Shown here one piece after another: positions 1 through 8,111 of a DNA stretch of 29,578 nucleotides. A program made the position numbers and the translations under genes. Position 1 is the stretch's first letter, and every line of letters begins with the position of its first letter. Source of the DNA: an uncultured Treponema sp. (lineage in GTDB: Bacteria > Spirochaetota > Spirochaetia > Treponematales > Treponemataceae). The stretch covers positions 1 through 29,578 of the forward strand of contig CAJPOL010000011.1 in NCBI GenBank assembly GCA_905372265.1, written 5' to 3'. Under the pieces are notes generated by a model. The model made no database searches. It worked only from the letters and a program-made list of their open reading frames with translations, and was not told the origin of the DNA.

Positions 1-1778
1 AGAATGGCCTTGCGGTCATAGGCCGCGCCGGATTGGCTACAAAACGTATGTTCGGCAAACAGTAAGATTTTTTCGGGACTAAAATCGGTATGCAAAAGGT
101 AGTACAAAAAGAAGTCATGCAGCTCGTACGGTCCGACAATGTCTTCCGTTTTCTGCAAAATTACCTGTCCTTGCGCGGGCAACAATTCAGGGCTGATCGG
201 CGTGTCAATAATATCTTGTATGATACTGCAAAACCGCTGATGATGCTGAACATCAGCTATGCAGACTGCCGGATGCTCGGCGAAATACCGCAGACACTGC
301 CGTAAAACCGTTTTAGGAATGCCGGCATTAACATTGTACATGGACATATGATCGCCGTTATAGGTTTCCCATCCGAGCGCCGCTTCGGATAAATCGCCGG
401 TGCCGACCAGCAGCGCGCCGAGCTGATTCGCCTTATCCATTAAAATCTGCGTACGCTCCCGCGCTTGCGCATTTTCATAAACCGTATCGTGAAGTCCCGT
501 AGGGTGCCCTATATCGGCAAAATGCTGCAAAACCGCTTTTTCAAGCGGGATAGTCAGCACGGTACAGCCGAGCGTTTCGGCAAGCTGCAGTGCATTTGTC
601 TTTGTCCTGCCGGTAGTTCCGAACCCCGGTATAGTTACCGCAGTAACCGAAGCGGCGGATTGTCCAATCATGCGAGCGGCGATTACAGCGATAAGCAGCG
701 CAAGCGTAGAATCCGCCCCGCCTGAAATTCCGATAACGGTTTTTACCGCTCCGGTATGCTGCAGCCGCTTTGCCAGTCCCCTCGCCTGCAATTCCGCCGC
801 TTGAGAAAAAAACGCTTCCCGCGCGGTCTCATTGTTTTGCACTGCAAGCGGAATAAAGGGAAGCGGGTTACGCGGACGGATCAAAAAATGCCCGCGGGAG
901 GGAACGGCAGGAATCTCAATACAGCGATCCGGTTCCGGCAGAGCGCGCGCCGTTTGACGCGGAGCCTCGCAGTCAATATCGGCAACGGTCATGCATACGC
1001 CGCCGGTATAACCGTCAATGGAACCGTTCATTACTGCTTGAAGCTCAAAACAACTGCTCGCCGCAATCAGCTCACCGTTCTCATAGATACCCCGCTCTCC
1101 GGCGCATACTGTGTCGGTCGTTGACTCTCCCCAACCGGCATTAACGAACACAAGACCTATCCGCTGCTCTTTAGATCGGACAGCGGCGCTGCGGCATAAA
1201 TCGGTAAACGATCCCGTGTAGGAAGCGCGCGCAAGCGGCTCAATCTGCAAAGCGGCTCCGCTGCCTGAACCGCAGCTGTCCCCCACTGTAAAGGTTACGC
1301 CGCTATCGGCTATTTTAAACACAAGACCTGAGGCGAAAGGAACGCCGCCCGGCAAACCATTTATATATACTTCCTGCTGAACACCGGTATACCGTGAAAA
1401 AACGCGGGACTGTTCCGTCCCGTCAAGCGGCACAATACCGTAGAGAACACCTCTACTGAAAACAGCTGCAACGCTGTATATCCGTCCGGCAAACAGGAAC
1501 GGCAAACCGGCAATTCCGATAACCGGAAGCGGCGCCGTTTCCCGTATAATACGCTGCAGTTGTTCCTCGGCTGCCGCAAGTAACACACGCTGCGCAAAAA
1601 GATCGCCGCAGCTTGCCGATGTAACGGATAATGCCGGAAAAACGGCAATATCGGCGCCTTCTTCCGAAGCCTTTTTCAGCAACGCAATAATCGCATCGCT
1701 ATTCTCCGCACACCGGCCGACCGCGCAAGAGGGAACAACTGCGGCAATCCGGTACAACCCCAAACTGTGAATGTTCAT
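1..1778 (-). CDS. nadE: NAD+ synthetase, nitrilase-domain type, C-terminus cut by window edge
   Basis: Amidates nicotinic acid adenine dinucleotide to NAD+ in the cytosol using ATP. About 592 residues are visible; glutamine-dependent bacterial members usually have about 640-680, so the end lies outside the window. The C-terminal synthetase half is intact: PP-loop SGGADSTLAL at about residues 352-361 and the family stretch GTGDLSEAALGWETYNGDH near residue 460. The N-terminal nitrilase-type glutaminase half keeps its general pattern (for example NAGWGESTTD and YENGEL), but the catalytic Glu-Lys-Cys positions read Ala49, Leu118 and Ser168 (Cys169 is adjacent), so glutaminase activity is doubtful. 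ATG at 1778 overlaps the TGA of the upstream TPR gene (ATGA), implying translational coupling. It is the last visible gene of the rpe-ispG unit. Identity is secure; the ammonia source is inferred. Confidence 0.93.
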   Translation of the reverse strand, partial: MNIHSLGLYRIAAVVPSCAVGRCAENSDAIIALLKKASEEGADIAVFPALSVTSASCGDLFAQRVLLAAAEEQLQRIIRETAPLPVIGIAGLPFLFAGRIYSVAAVFSRGVLYGIVPLDGTEQSRVFSRYTGVQQEVYINGLPGGVPFASGLVFKIADSGVTFTVGDSCGSGSGAALQIEPLARASYTGSFTDLCRSAAVRSKEQRIGLVFVNAGWGESTTDTVCAGERGIYENGELIAASSCFELQAVMNGSIDGYTGGVCMTVADIDCEAPRQTARALPEPDRCIEIPAVPSRGHFLIRPRNPLPFIPLAVQNNETAREAFFSQAAELQARGLAKRLQHTGAVKTVIGISGGADSTLALLIAVIAARMIGQSAASVTAVTIPGFGTTGRTKTNALQLAETLGCTVLTIPLEKAVLQHFADIGHPTGLHDTVYENAQARERTQILMDKANQLGALLVGTGDLSEAALGWETYNGDHMSMYNVNAGIPKTVLRQCLRYFAEHPAVCIADVQHHQRFCSIIQDIIDTPISPELLPAQGQVILQKTEDIVGPYELHDFFLYYLLHTDFSPEKILLFAEHTFCSQSGAAYDRKAI

Positions 1779-2923
1779 CTTGACAGCTCACCGCTTGATG
1801 AGCCGGCGTTCCCGTTAGTCATTGCAGACAGTTTATACGCCGCTTCTTTCGCATGATCGAATGACGGACAATTCTCAGCAAGTTTATAGTAAAGATCATT
1901 CGCCTGCGGCGCCAGCCCCTGCCTGTAGAGTAAATCGGCGAACAGTAAGAATACATCCCAGATTTTTTTTGCTTCCGTCCACTGCACAATAGTGCTGTTT
2001 GCCCCGACACGCAGCAATAAATCTGAAAAATCAGTATATTTATAGGTAAAATCCGTTTGTTTAAGGGTATCGCTCAAATAGGTTACTGCAATGCCGGTTC
2101 CCAAAATAGCTGTACGGAATGCACGGTCGTACTCGCCCGCACGCAGATAAATCTCGGTTAATCCGGTATATGCGCGAAGAGCAAGATCATTATGATGACG
2201 GTAGAGCGAAAAAAACTTCTCTATTGTTTTCTCATTTTTTATTGTATGGATCATTGAACGAAGCGTTGCACTCTCCATGTTTGTCGTACCGTATAGAGGA
2301 TCTTCCGTTAATACCAGTAATAAATATTTTTCCTGTTCATCATATTTTTTCAATAACCCTGATATCCGCGATAGAGCATAAATAATTTCAAAACGCATAT
2401 CGGGAATATACAAGAAGTCTTGCGCTTCCCATGCCATATGGTAATACCGGAAAGACTGATCATACTCTCCTTCAAGCTCGTATATTTTTCCGATAAGATA
2501 GTCGCATTCGGGATAAACATCGCTTTTTTTAAACCATGTCATCAGAGCATTCATGGATTTGTCAAAATAAGCAGGAGGATGAATGAGGAATATCCTATCT
2601 AAAATAGCACAGGCTTCATAATCCTGCCGCTTTTCCAAAACGCGGTATACTTCAGCAATCAAATCTCCCGCTGCGCGTACCTGATAGGATTTCAGCGCAG
2701 AAAACAAATAGTCATATTGAGCGTTTACTTGATTCTTCCGTAAATCGCGCGCACGGGCAACAAGAAGCAGCGCTTCGCCGAATTCCCCCCGTTCAAAAGC
2801 AAGCTGCCCCTGCTCCAATAATTGCCACGGATATTCGGAAACGAGGCTGCTCTGCCGCTGCTGAGCACACACGGTGCTCACTGCAAGACCTAAAAAAAAT
2901 ACGACCGCTAATTTTTTTCTCAT
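1775..2923 (-). CDS. Exported TPR-type hypothetical protein
   Basis: 382 residues. An N-terminal signal peptide is visible (MRKKLAVVFFLGLAVSTVCA, then QQ); the A-V-C-A end fits signal peptidase I better than a lipobox. The rest is almost wholly helical with degenerate TPR-like units, for example around residues 33-60 (LLEQGQLAFERGEFGEALLL) and a unit containing AYTGLTEIYLRAGEYDRAF. No catalytic motif is seen. It probably acts in the periplasm as a protein-interaction scaffold, but no specific function can be given. Its ATG overlaps the ispG stop as ATGA, and its own TGA overlaps the nadE start, so it sits translationally coupled between two metabolic genes. The tail is Ser/Gly-rich and low in complexity. 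Confidence 0.85.
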   Translation of the reverse strand: MRKKLAVVFFLGLAVSTVCAQQRQSSLVSEYPWQLLEQGQLAFERGEFGEALLLVARARDLRKNQVNAQYDYLFSALKSYQVRAAGDLIAEVYRVLEKRQDYEACAILDRIFLIHPPAYFDKSMNALMTWFKKSDVYPECDYLIGKIYELEGEYDQSFRYYHMAWEAQDFLYIPDMRFEIIYALSRISGLLKKYDEQEKYLLLVLTEDPLYGTTNMESATLRSMIHTIKNEKTIEKFFSLYRHHNDLALRAYTGLTEIYLRAGEYDRAFRTAILGTGIAVTYLSDTLKQTDFTYKYTDFSDLLLRVGANSTIVQWTEAKKIWDVFLLFADLLYRQGLAPQANDLYYKLAENCPSFDHAKEAAYKLSAMTNGNAGSSSGELSR

Positions 2924-4068
2924 AAACTGCTCAGTTCCTTTTCAAAGGCTGCATCCACCGCTGCAATTTTTTCGGCGGCGCTCAGCCCCTGTACATTGAT
3001 GCGTTTGACTATAGTTCCCTGTTTAAAGAACAAAACATAATCTTCAGCACCGGTAATACCGATATCGGCAAACCGGCCTTCTCCCGGCCCGTTGACTGCA
3101 CACCCCATTACCGCTACCGTGATATTTTTCCGCTCGGTAAAGAGCTTATGCTGCCAGCGCTTCACAAATCCATGCACGTCAAAACCGTTGCGTCCGCAGC
3201 GCGGGCACGAAACAAGCCGTATACCCCCCTGCCGTTTCCCGCATTCGGTTAAAATTTCCCGCGCGGCAATAAGCTCATTTTCCATGCTGTCGGATAGACT
3301 TACCCTAACCGTCGCCCCTATATTTTGCTGTAAGAGGCGGGTAAATGCAAGAGTGCTTTTCACAATTCCCGTTACCAGCGGCCCAGCCTCCGTTACCCCT
3401 AAGTGAAGCGGGGCATCGGAATGCGCAGCAAAAAGTTCATTCGCAAGGACGGTCTCTTGAACCGACGACGCTTTCAGCGATACCAGAAAATCAGTAAAAT
3501 TCCGTTCATCAAAAAAGGCAATTTCTTGACAGGCTGCGTCAACTAAGGCTGCCGCGCGCGCCTGTTCCGCATTGCGCCCTTCCCGTATTTCTTGCTCCAT
3601 GCGGTTACGCCGCCATACGGGAATAGAACCGCTATTCACCCCTATTCTGATAACAGTACCGGTTTCCCGCGCCTTGTCAAGCACTGCGGCAACGCGCTCT
3701 TTGCTGCCGATATTCCCCGGATTAATCCGTATTTTAGCGGCATAACCGTCCATACAGCGCAATGCGAGCCGGTAATCAAAATGAATATCGGCGACAAGAG
3801 GCATCGCCGTCATGCCGGTCAGCTTTACAAAGGCTTCCGCGCTTTCTTTATCAGGCACGGCAAACCGCAGAATATCGCAGCCGAGCTGCTCCAGCGACGC
3901 AATCTCCCGTACAATGCCGTCAAGTTTATCTTCATGCAGCGGCTGTTTCCACATCGTCTGCACTGCAACCGGTGCATCGCCTCCAAGCTCAAGGGAGCGC
4001 ACCTGCCCTCTACCGCCTATCCGCAGCTTTCTTGCCGTATAAGCCGCTGTATACTGCGCCTGTTCCAA
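2920..4068 (-). CDS. ispG: (E)-4-hydroxy-3-methylbut-2-enyl-diphosphate synthase (IspG/GcpE)
   Basis: Penultimate step of the MEP isoprenoid pathway: reductive ring opening of MEcPP to HMBPP on a [4Fe-4S] cluster in the cytosol. Visible family signatures are PLVADIHFDYRLAL, KIRINPGNIG and RIGVNSGSI in the TIM barrel, and in the C-terminal domain SCPRCGRNGFD (Cys288, Cys291) and VMGCAVNGPGE (Cys323, Glu330), which are the expected cluster ligands. At 382 residues it is normal for the bacterial form without an insert. The start is TTG at 4068: it follows the upstream TAG by 10 bases, AGGGG lies 6 bases before it, and no ATG fits better. The stop overlaps the next gene as ATGA. The N-terminal stretch QTMWKQPLHEDK replaces the usual QSMTNTDT-like sequence. 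Confidence 0.97.
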   Translation of the reverse strand: MEQAQYTAAYTARKLRIGGRGQVRSLELGGDAPVAVQTMWKQPLHEDKLDGIVREIASLEQLGCDILRFAVPDKESAEAFVKLTGMTAMPLVADIHFDYRLALRCMDGYAAKIRINPGNIGSKERVAAVLDKARETGTVIRIGVNSGSIPVWRRNRMEQEIREGRNAEQARAAALVDAACQEIAFFDERNFTDFLVSLKASSVQETVLANELFAAHSDAPLHLGVTEAGPLVTGIVKSTLAFTRLLQQNIGATVRVSLSDSMENELIAAREILTECGKRQGGIRLVSCPRCGRNGFDVHGFVKRWQHKLFTERKNITVAVMGCAVNGPGEGRFADIGITGAEDYVLFFKQGTIVKRINVQGLSAAEKIAAVDAAFEKELSSL

Positions 4069-4077
4069 AGAGCGCCC

Positions 4078-5229
4078 CTATTTTTTATTTGCCGGCACCT
4101 GAGTTTGGTAAATACCGGTTGCTTTTAAAAACGGCACGCCGCCGCGCTGCTGTATTTTTCCCAATACCTCGATCGGCCGTTCGGGATCGATAGACCGTGA
4201 AAAATTACAAAACACCGGTACAACGCCCTCCAACTGAACACGGTCGGTATATCCGACCAGAAGATCAAACGTCATTGCATCTTCTCCGGTTCTGATATTC
4301 GTTGCAATTCCCGACCACACCGTCCAACAGTCAAGGTACAGCGTACTGTCGGTTTTAACTGCGCCGTAGGAGGGAATATCCCGAATGGTATCAAAGCCGG
4401 GAACCGCAAAATAGTCCATTAAAAGACGAGCTTTTTCTTTGATGGAACGGGCAGCGTTCGACGATAAAATACGGTTCACCTCAATTTGCGCAAGGTTATC
4501 CCGTGAATTCTGAAAATAGTACTGCGCATCCCGATAGGCATTCAATACTTCTTTTTCGGAAAGAACATAGTGATAGGTTCCGCCTGTATCGATAGGCCGC
4601 GCTTTTTCGTCCGCTAACAGTTTCAGCTTTGACAAATCGGCTCTATTTCCTTTAACGCTTCGAGGGATAATAAATAGAAAAACCAGCAGCGTAATGCAGA
4701 GCCCTGCAACTGTTCCGATCGATCCGAAAAGGAGCATCTTCTTTCTCCGATACTCCTTAACGCCCGGACGGGGATAATATTTTTTTATTTCGCCCGATTG
4801 AATTGCCGCTCCGATTGCCTCCGGCGTATTATGAGTGCGGATAAATTCAAGTCCGTTACGGGCAAGCTCGTGATGAGGATTATACTCGACAGCCTCAAGA
4901 TAATACTCAATAGCCCTTGCCATGTCTCCGCGCCGTAAAAACAGCGCTGCCTGCGCACAAAGCAAATCAGGGTCAGTCATTTTAATCCGCCGCGCGCATG
5001 ATAAGTAATCACGGGCGCCGCCCATATCTCCGGCATGGAGACACGCAAGTCCCAAATAAAAATAAAAGGGAAATGACTTATTAAACGAGGTATTGTACGC
5101 AGTATTTTGTAAACCGGTGCCTGCGACGGCTACATATTGAGTAACATGGGGCTCCAGCAGTTTTATGACTTGCCGGTAATGCCCTTTTGCAAATTGTACT
5201 TTTGCTTGCTCAAGAATTGATGCGGCCAT
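4078..5229 (-). CDS. Bitopic membrane protein with cytoplasmic TPR domain
   Basis: 383 residues without a signal peptide. Residues about 1-145 form TPR-like helical repeats (for example FYLGLACLHAGDMGGARDYL and ALFLRRGDMARAIEYYLEAV). A basic stretch KEYRRKK precedes one transmembrane helix at about 165-188 (GTVAGLCITLLVFLFII). By the positive-inside rule the TPR part is cytoplasmic and residues 190-383 extracytoplasmic. The outer part has a helical segment and a beta-rich end containing DCWTVWSGIATNI and VLGKIQQRGGVPFLKATGIY, possibly OB-like, with no recognised catalytic site. ATG 5229 overlaps the upstream TAA (TAATG), and AGGAAG lies just before it. Function unknown; a link between cytoplasm and envelope is plausible from topology only. 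Confidence 0.85.
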   Translation of the reverse strand: MAASILEQAKVQFAKGHYRQVIKLLEPHVTQYVAVAGTGLQNTAYNTSFNKSFPFYFYLGLACLHAGDMGGARDYLSCARRIKMTDPDLLCAQAALFLRRGDMARAIEYYLEAVEYNPHHELARNGLEFIRTHNTPEAIGAAIQSGEIKKYYPRPGVKEYRRKKMLLFGSIGTVAGLCITLLVFLFIIPRSVKGNRADLSKLKLLADEKARPIDTGGTYHYVLSEKEVLNAYRDAQYYFQNSRDNLAQIEVNRILSSNAARSIKEKARLLMDYFAVPGFDTIRDIPSYGAVKTDSTLYLDCWTVWSGIATNIRTGEDAMTFDLLVGYTDRVQLEGVVPVFCNFSRSIDPERPIEVLGKIQQRGGVPFLKATGIYQTQVPANKK

Positions 5230-6314
5230 TATTCTTCCTGTAGCGCCTTTATTGCATTGTCCACTTCTTTCTTCAATGCCTGAATTTCTTCGTCAGATAC
5301 CGTATCGGGCGATTGTTCAAGCGCAGCAATCTTATCCAATAATTTCTGCACGAAAGCATAGTCCGGTTGTACCGAAACCGGCTCTGTCTCTTTTTGCGCT
5401 GCTTCCGGTTCTGAAGGCGCCTGTTCCGGTTCCGGCATCGGTTGTTCTGCATCCGCAGGCAAATTAGTTATACCTTCAGAGGATGTGTACCGGTAGTCAT
5501 AAAATCCGATACAATTGGTTACAGCAAGGGTCGCCTGATTTTCGACTTTTTTCTCCGACCACACGTATAAAATCCCCGGATCGGATGATGAATATTTCCG
5601 GAACGACCGCCCCTGCTGATAAGACGGAAGCCATGTCTTTTTCATGAGCCGTTCCCAGTTTGCAATATATACGGAAGAAGGGGTTGTCATGTATTCATTT
5701 CTCAGAAAGAACATACAGGCATAGCCTTTGTCGGCGGAAAAAATTACACGGTCTTTCTCCAACGCAGGCTGCAGCAGCAGCTCACTGCCGATCTCACTGC
5801 GGAGGTCGGTATAAAGCGGAATGGTATTTTTCTCGCCGAGCGATACGTCAAAGACGGCTTTTACCGCAACATTTGCAACCTCACCCGAAATATTCTGAAT
5901 TTCCGTTACAATTTTTAAAAAGGGACCGGTTGACCGGTTCTTTGAATCGGCAAAAGAGAAACGCTGGCGTACCAAAAAATCAAAGCTCGTTTGAAAGGTA
6001 ACAATTATTTCATCATGTAATTGCTCAATCAGAATCTTTTTGCGGCTCTTATTATTCAAATGAAACATTTTCCCGTTGAATTGCACAGAATACACATTTA
6101 CCGATGACTGAGCGCGATCGTCATACAATGGAGCATAAAAATTTTTATCGTTAACGGTTGCGTGATATAAACAAAAATTTCCGGTTTTAGGATAAATCAC
6201 CAGCTTGAGCGGATCGCGTACCAACTCGACGGTATTATCCGTTGCAGCAAAAGCTGCTGCCGTAAGACAACAACAAATGCCGAATATCATAAGTCTTTTA
6301 TTTTTTATCCGCAT
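5229..6314 (-). CDS. Exported beta-rich hypothetical protein with Pro/Glu linker
   Basis: 361 residues from ATG 6314. The frame stays open far upstream, but a start at 6572 would add a basic, low-complexity N-terminus read through the preceding gene. ATG 6314 has AGGAG six bases upstream and begins a clear signal peptide (MRIKNKRLMIFGICCCLTAA, then AFA|ATDN), so it is preferred. The mature part (residues about 24-260) is beta-rich with many aromatics (FCLYHATVNDKNFYAPLYDD, YACMFFLRNEYMTTPSS). A Pro/Glu/Gln-rich linker (PMPEPEQAPSEPEAAQ) follows, then a short helical tail (KKEVDNAIKALQEE). It overlaps the upstream TPR gene by 17 bases and the downstream gene by one. Probably periplasmic or envelope-associated; no family recognised. 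Confidence 0.82.
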   Translation of the reverse strand: MRIKNKRLMIFGICCCLTAAAFAATDNTVELVRDPLKLVIYPKTGNFCLYHATVNDKNFYAPLYDDRAQSSVNVYSVQFNGKMFHLNNKSRKKILIEQLHDEIIVTFQTSFDFLVRQRFSFADSKNRSTGPFLKIVTEIQNISGEVANVAVKAVFDVSLGEKNTIPLYTDLRSEIGSELLLQPALEKDRVIFSADKGYACMFFLRNEYMTTPSSVYIANWERLMKKTWLPSYQQGRSFRKYSSSDPGILYVWSEKKVENQATLAVTNCIGFYDYRYTSSEGITNLPADAEQPMPEPEQAPSEPEAAQKETEPVSVQPDYAFVQKLLDKIAALEQSPDTVSDEEIQALKKEVDNAIKALQEE

Positions 6315-7347
6315 TTTTTGCTCCTTTTGTACGTTGTTCGTATATTTCTTCCAAAGTCCGCGCACGCTGCTGTAACGCTTCAAGTTCCTGTTTACGCCGT
6401 TCAAGCTCAAGCCGCACCAGTTCTTCTTGCTTTCGGCGCTCTTCCGCTTCCCGCTCCTGTTCTTCACGGGCAAACCGCTCCCGAGCTGCTTGTTCCTCGG
6501 CGGCTTGCTGTTGCGCAGCCTGCTCCGCTTCCCGCGCGGCAGCCTCTTCTTGCTCTTTTTGTTGCCGTTCAAGCGCCGCCTTATCCTGCTCTGCCTGAGA
6601 CATATCCTGCAATAAAGATGACAATGCCTCTATTTTACCCTCAAGCGCGGTGATACGGTTTTGCATATCTTCATTTTTTTTGCGTTCGTATGCAAGCCCC
6701 TCTTCAAAACCGTCCAAACGGGTATCCTGAACATCAGTTTTTTCAGGTATTTTTTCGGCAGGCAGCGTTTTCTCCGTATTTCCGCGGCGCTCATCCTGCA
6801 TCGCTGCAACAGACATCCCGTCTATCAGCATAATCTTGTAGCGGGCATCGGGAACCTTTCCCGATTCGGGGAAATCGCGTACGACACGCATAAATAACTC
6901 GCGCGCGTAGGCATAATGGCCGACTTCATATAAATTTTCCGCCATCCAATAGTAAGCGGCCGGAATATTGGGATGATAAGGATAGGCTCTGATAAACCGG
7001 TCAAGGATAAGAGAAGAATCTTCATAGCTGCCGCATAAATGAGCAATTCTTCCTTGCTGATACAGAATCTCGGACGTGTATGCATCATCAGGATAGGATT
7101 TCACAAACATGTCCGCATAATTCAACGCAGATCGGTATTGCTTTGCCGATGCTTGTGACAGCACCAGCCAATACAGCGCTTCTTTCCGGTCATCCGGCGC
7201 CGACACAAACGCCTTTTCAAACGACTGTATCGCCTCATTCCAAGCAGAACGGCTGTATGCATCCAATCCGCGCAATAAATCATCGCCGGCGCATAACGAG
7301 AAACAGAAATACGAAAAAAGAACACATATTAGTATCAATCTTTTCAT
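6298..7347 (-). CDS. Exported TPR plus long coiled-coil protein (CpoB/YbgF-like layout)
   Basis: 349 residues. Signal peptide MKRLILICVLFSYFCFSLCA, then GDD. Residues about 24-175 are TPR units with the outer-membrane-assembly look (ALYWLVLSQASAKQYRSALN, YYWMAENLYEVGHYAYAREL, VVRDFPESGKVPDARYK). From about residue 210 to the end it is a long charged coiled coil very rich in Glu, Gln, Arg and Ala (RKKNEDMQNRITALEGKIEA; then runs such as REEQEREAEERRKQEEL). This resembles CpoB/YbgF with the order reversed, so the name describes layout only. ATG 7347 overlaps the rpe TGA as ATGA; GGAG lies about 10 bases upstream. Likely a periplasmic scaffold. Confidence 0.83.
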   Translation of the reverse strand: MKRLILICVLFSYFCFSLCAGDDLLRGLDAYSRSAWNEAIQSFEKAFVSAPDDRKEALYWLVLSQASAKQYRSALNYADMFVKSYPDDAYTSEILYQQGRIAHLCGSYEDSSLILDRFIRAYPYHPNIPAAYYWMAENLYEVGHYAYARELFMRVVRDFPESGKVPDARYKIMLIDGMSVAAMQDERRGNTEKTLPAEKIPEKTDVQDTRLDGFEEGLAYERKKNEDMQNRITALEGKIEALSSLLQDMSQAEQDKAALERQQKEQEEAAAREAEQAAQQQAAEEQAARERFAREEQEREAEERRKQEELVRLELERRKQELEALQQRARTLEEIYEQRTKGAKNADKK

Positions 7348-7973
7348 TTTTTAATATCTCCGGAAAAAAAGGATGAACCTGAAACAACGACATCAGCTCC
7401 TGCATCGCAAACGGAGGCAAGCGTTTTCGCATTGACGCCTCCATCAACCGATATTACATAATGATAATTATTCCGTTCACGGTATGTACGAAGCGCAGTA
7501 ATTTTTTCGAGACAACGCGGTATCATACTTTGACCGCCGAAGCCGGGATTCACCGACATCACCAGCACTAAATCGACAAAGGGAAGCACCTCTTCCAAAC
7601 TCTGTACCGGCGTGGAGGGAACGATACTTATGCCCGGTTTCATTCCCGCAGCGCGTATTTCCGTAATAAGCCGATGCGCATGAACGGCAGCCTCAATATG
7701 AAACGTGTAATAATCGGCGCCTGCTTCGGCAAAGTCTTTTACAAAATCCTGCGGACGGGATACCATGAGGTGCACATCAAAAGGCAGTTTTGTTTTACCC
7801 CGTAATGAACGGACAACCGGAGCGCCGAACGTTAAATTCGGCACAAAATGCCCGTCCATTACATCAAGATGCACCCACTCCCCGCCGTTTTTTTCGATAA
7901 AGGCCAATTCTTCGGCAAGCCGAGAAAAGTCCGCGCTTAATAAAGACGGCGCCAATACAAACGAAGTCTCCAT
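7344..7973 (-). CDS. rpe: Ribulose-phosphate 3-epimerase
   Basis: Interconverts D-ribulose 5-phosphate and D-xylulose 5-phosphate in the non-oxidative pentose phosphate pathway, in the cytosol. Family signatures in order: LAPSLLSADFSRL (residues 8-20), HLDVMDGHFVPNLTFG (35-50), DVHLM (66-70), VMSVNPGFGGQ (138-148) and SVDGGVN (175-181). Metal ligands and catalytic residues His35, Asp37, His68 and Asp177 are present. At 209 residues it is slightly short at the C-terminus. ATG 7973 is the only sensible start because an in-frame TAG lies two codons upstream; it has no clear Shine-Dalgarno. It is the first gene of the unit running down to nadE. The 138 bases upstream (7974-8111) hold two AGGAG-like runs and a weak palindrome but no convincing promoter. 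Confidence 0.97.
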   Translation of the reverse strand: METSFVLAPSLLSADFSRLAEELAFIEKNGGEWVHLDVMDGHFVPNLTFGAPVVRSLRGKTKLPFDVHLMVSRPQDFVKDFAEAGADYYTFHIEAAVHAHRLITEIRAAGMKPGISIVPSTPVQSLEEVLPFVDLVLVMSVNPGFGGQSMIPRCLEKITALRTYRERNNYHYVISVDGGVNAKTLASVCDAGADVVVSGSSFFSGDIKK

Positions 7974-8111
7974 AATCTACAAAGGCAGCTGCGCATCCGG
8001 AACATTTCTCCGCGCGAACAGACTCCTCCAGAACCTCCTATCGTTTCTCAATACGGGTTTTCCCATTCAAAATATCGGTATTTTCCCAAAAAAACTAAAT
8101 AACTGTTATCT

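Noticed and set aside
6315..6572. N-terminal extension of the exported beta-rich protein
   Set aside because: It reads through the preceding coiled-coil gene in another frame, is basic low-complexity sequence, and the internal ATG 6314 has both a Shine-Dalgarno and a signal peptide.
7974..8111. Promoter for the rpe unit
   Set aside because: Several AT-rich hexamers exist but none has a partner at 16-18 bases; the unit may be read through from the upstream gene or use another sigma factor.
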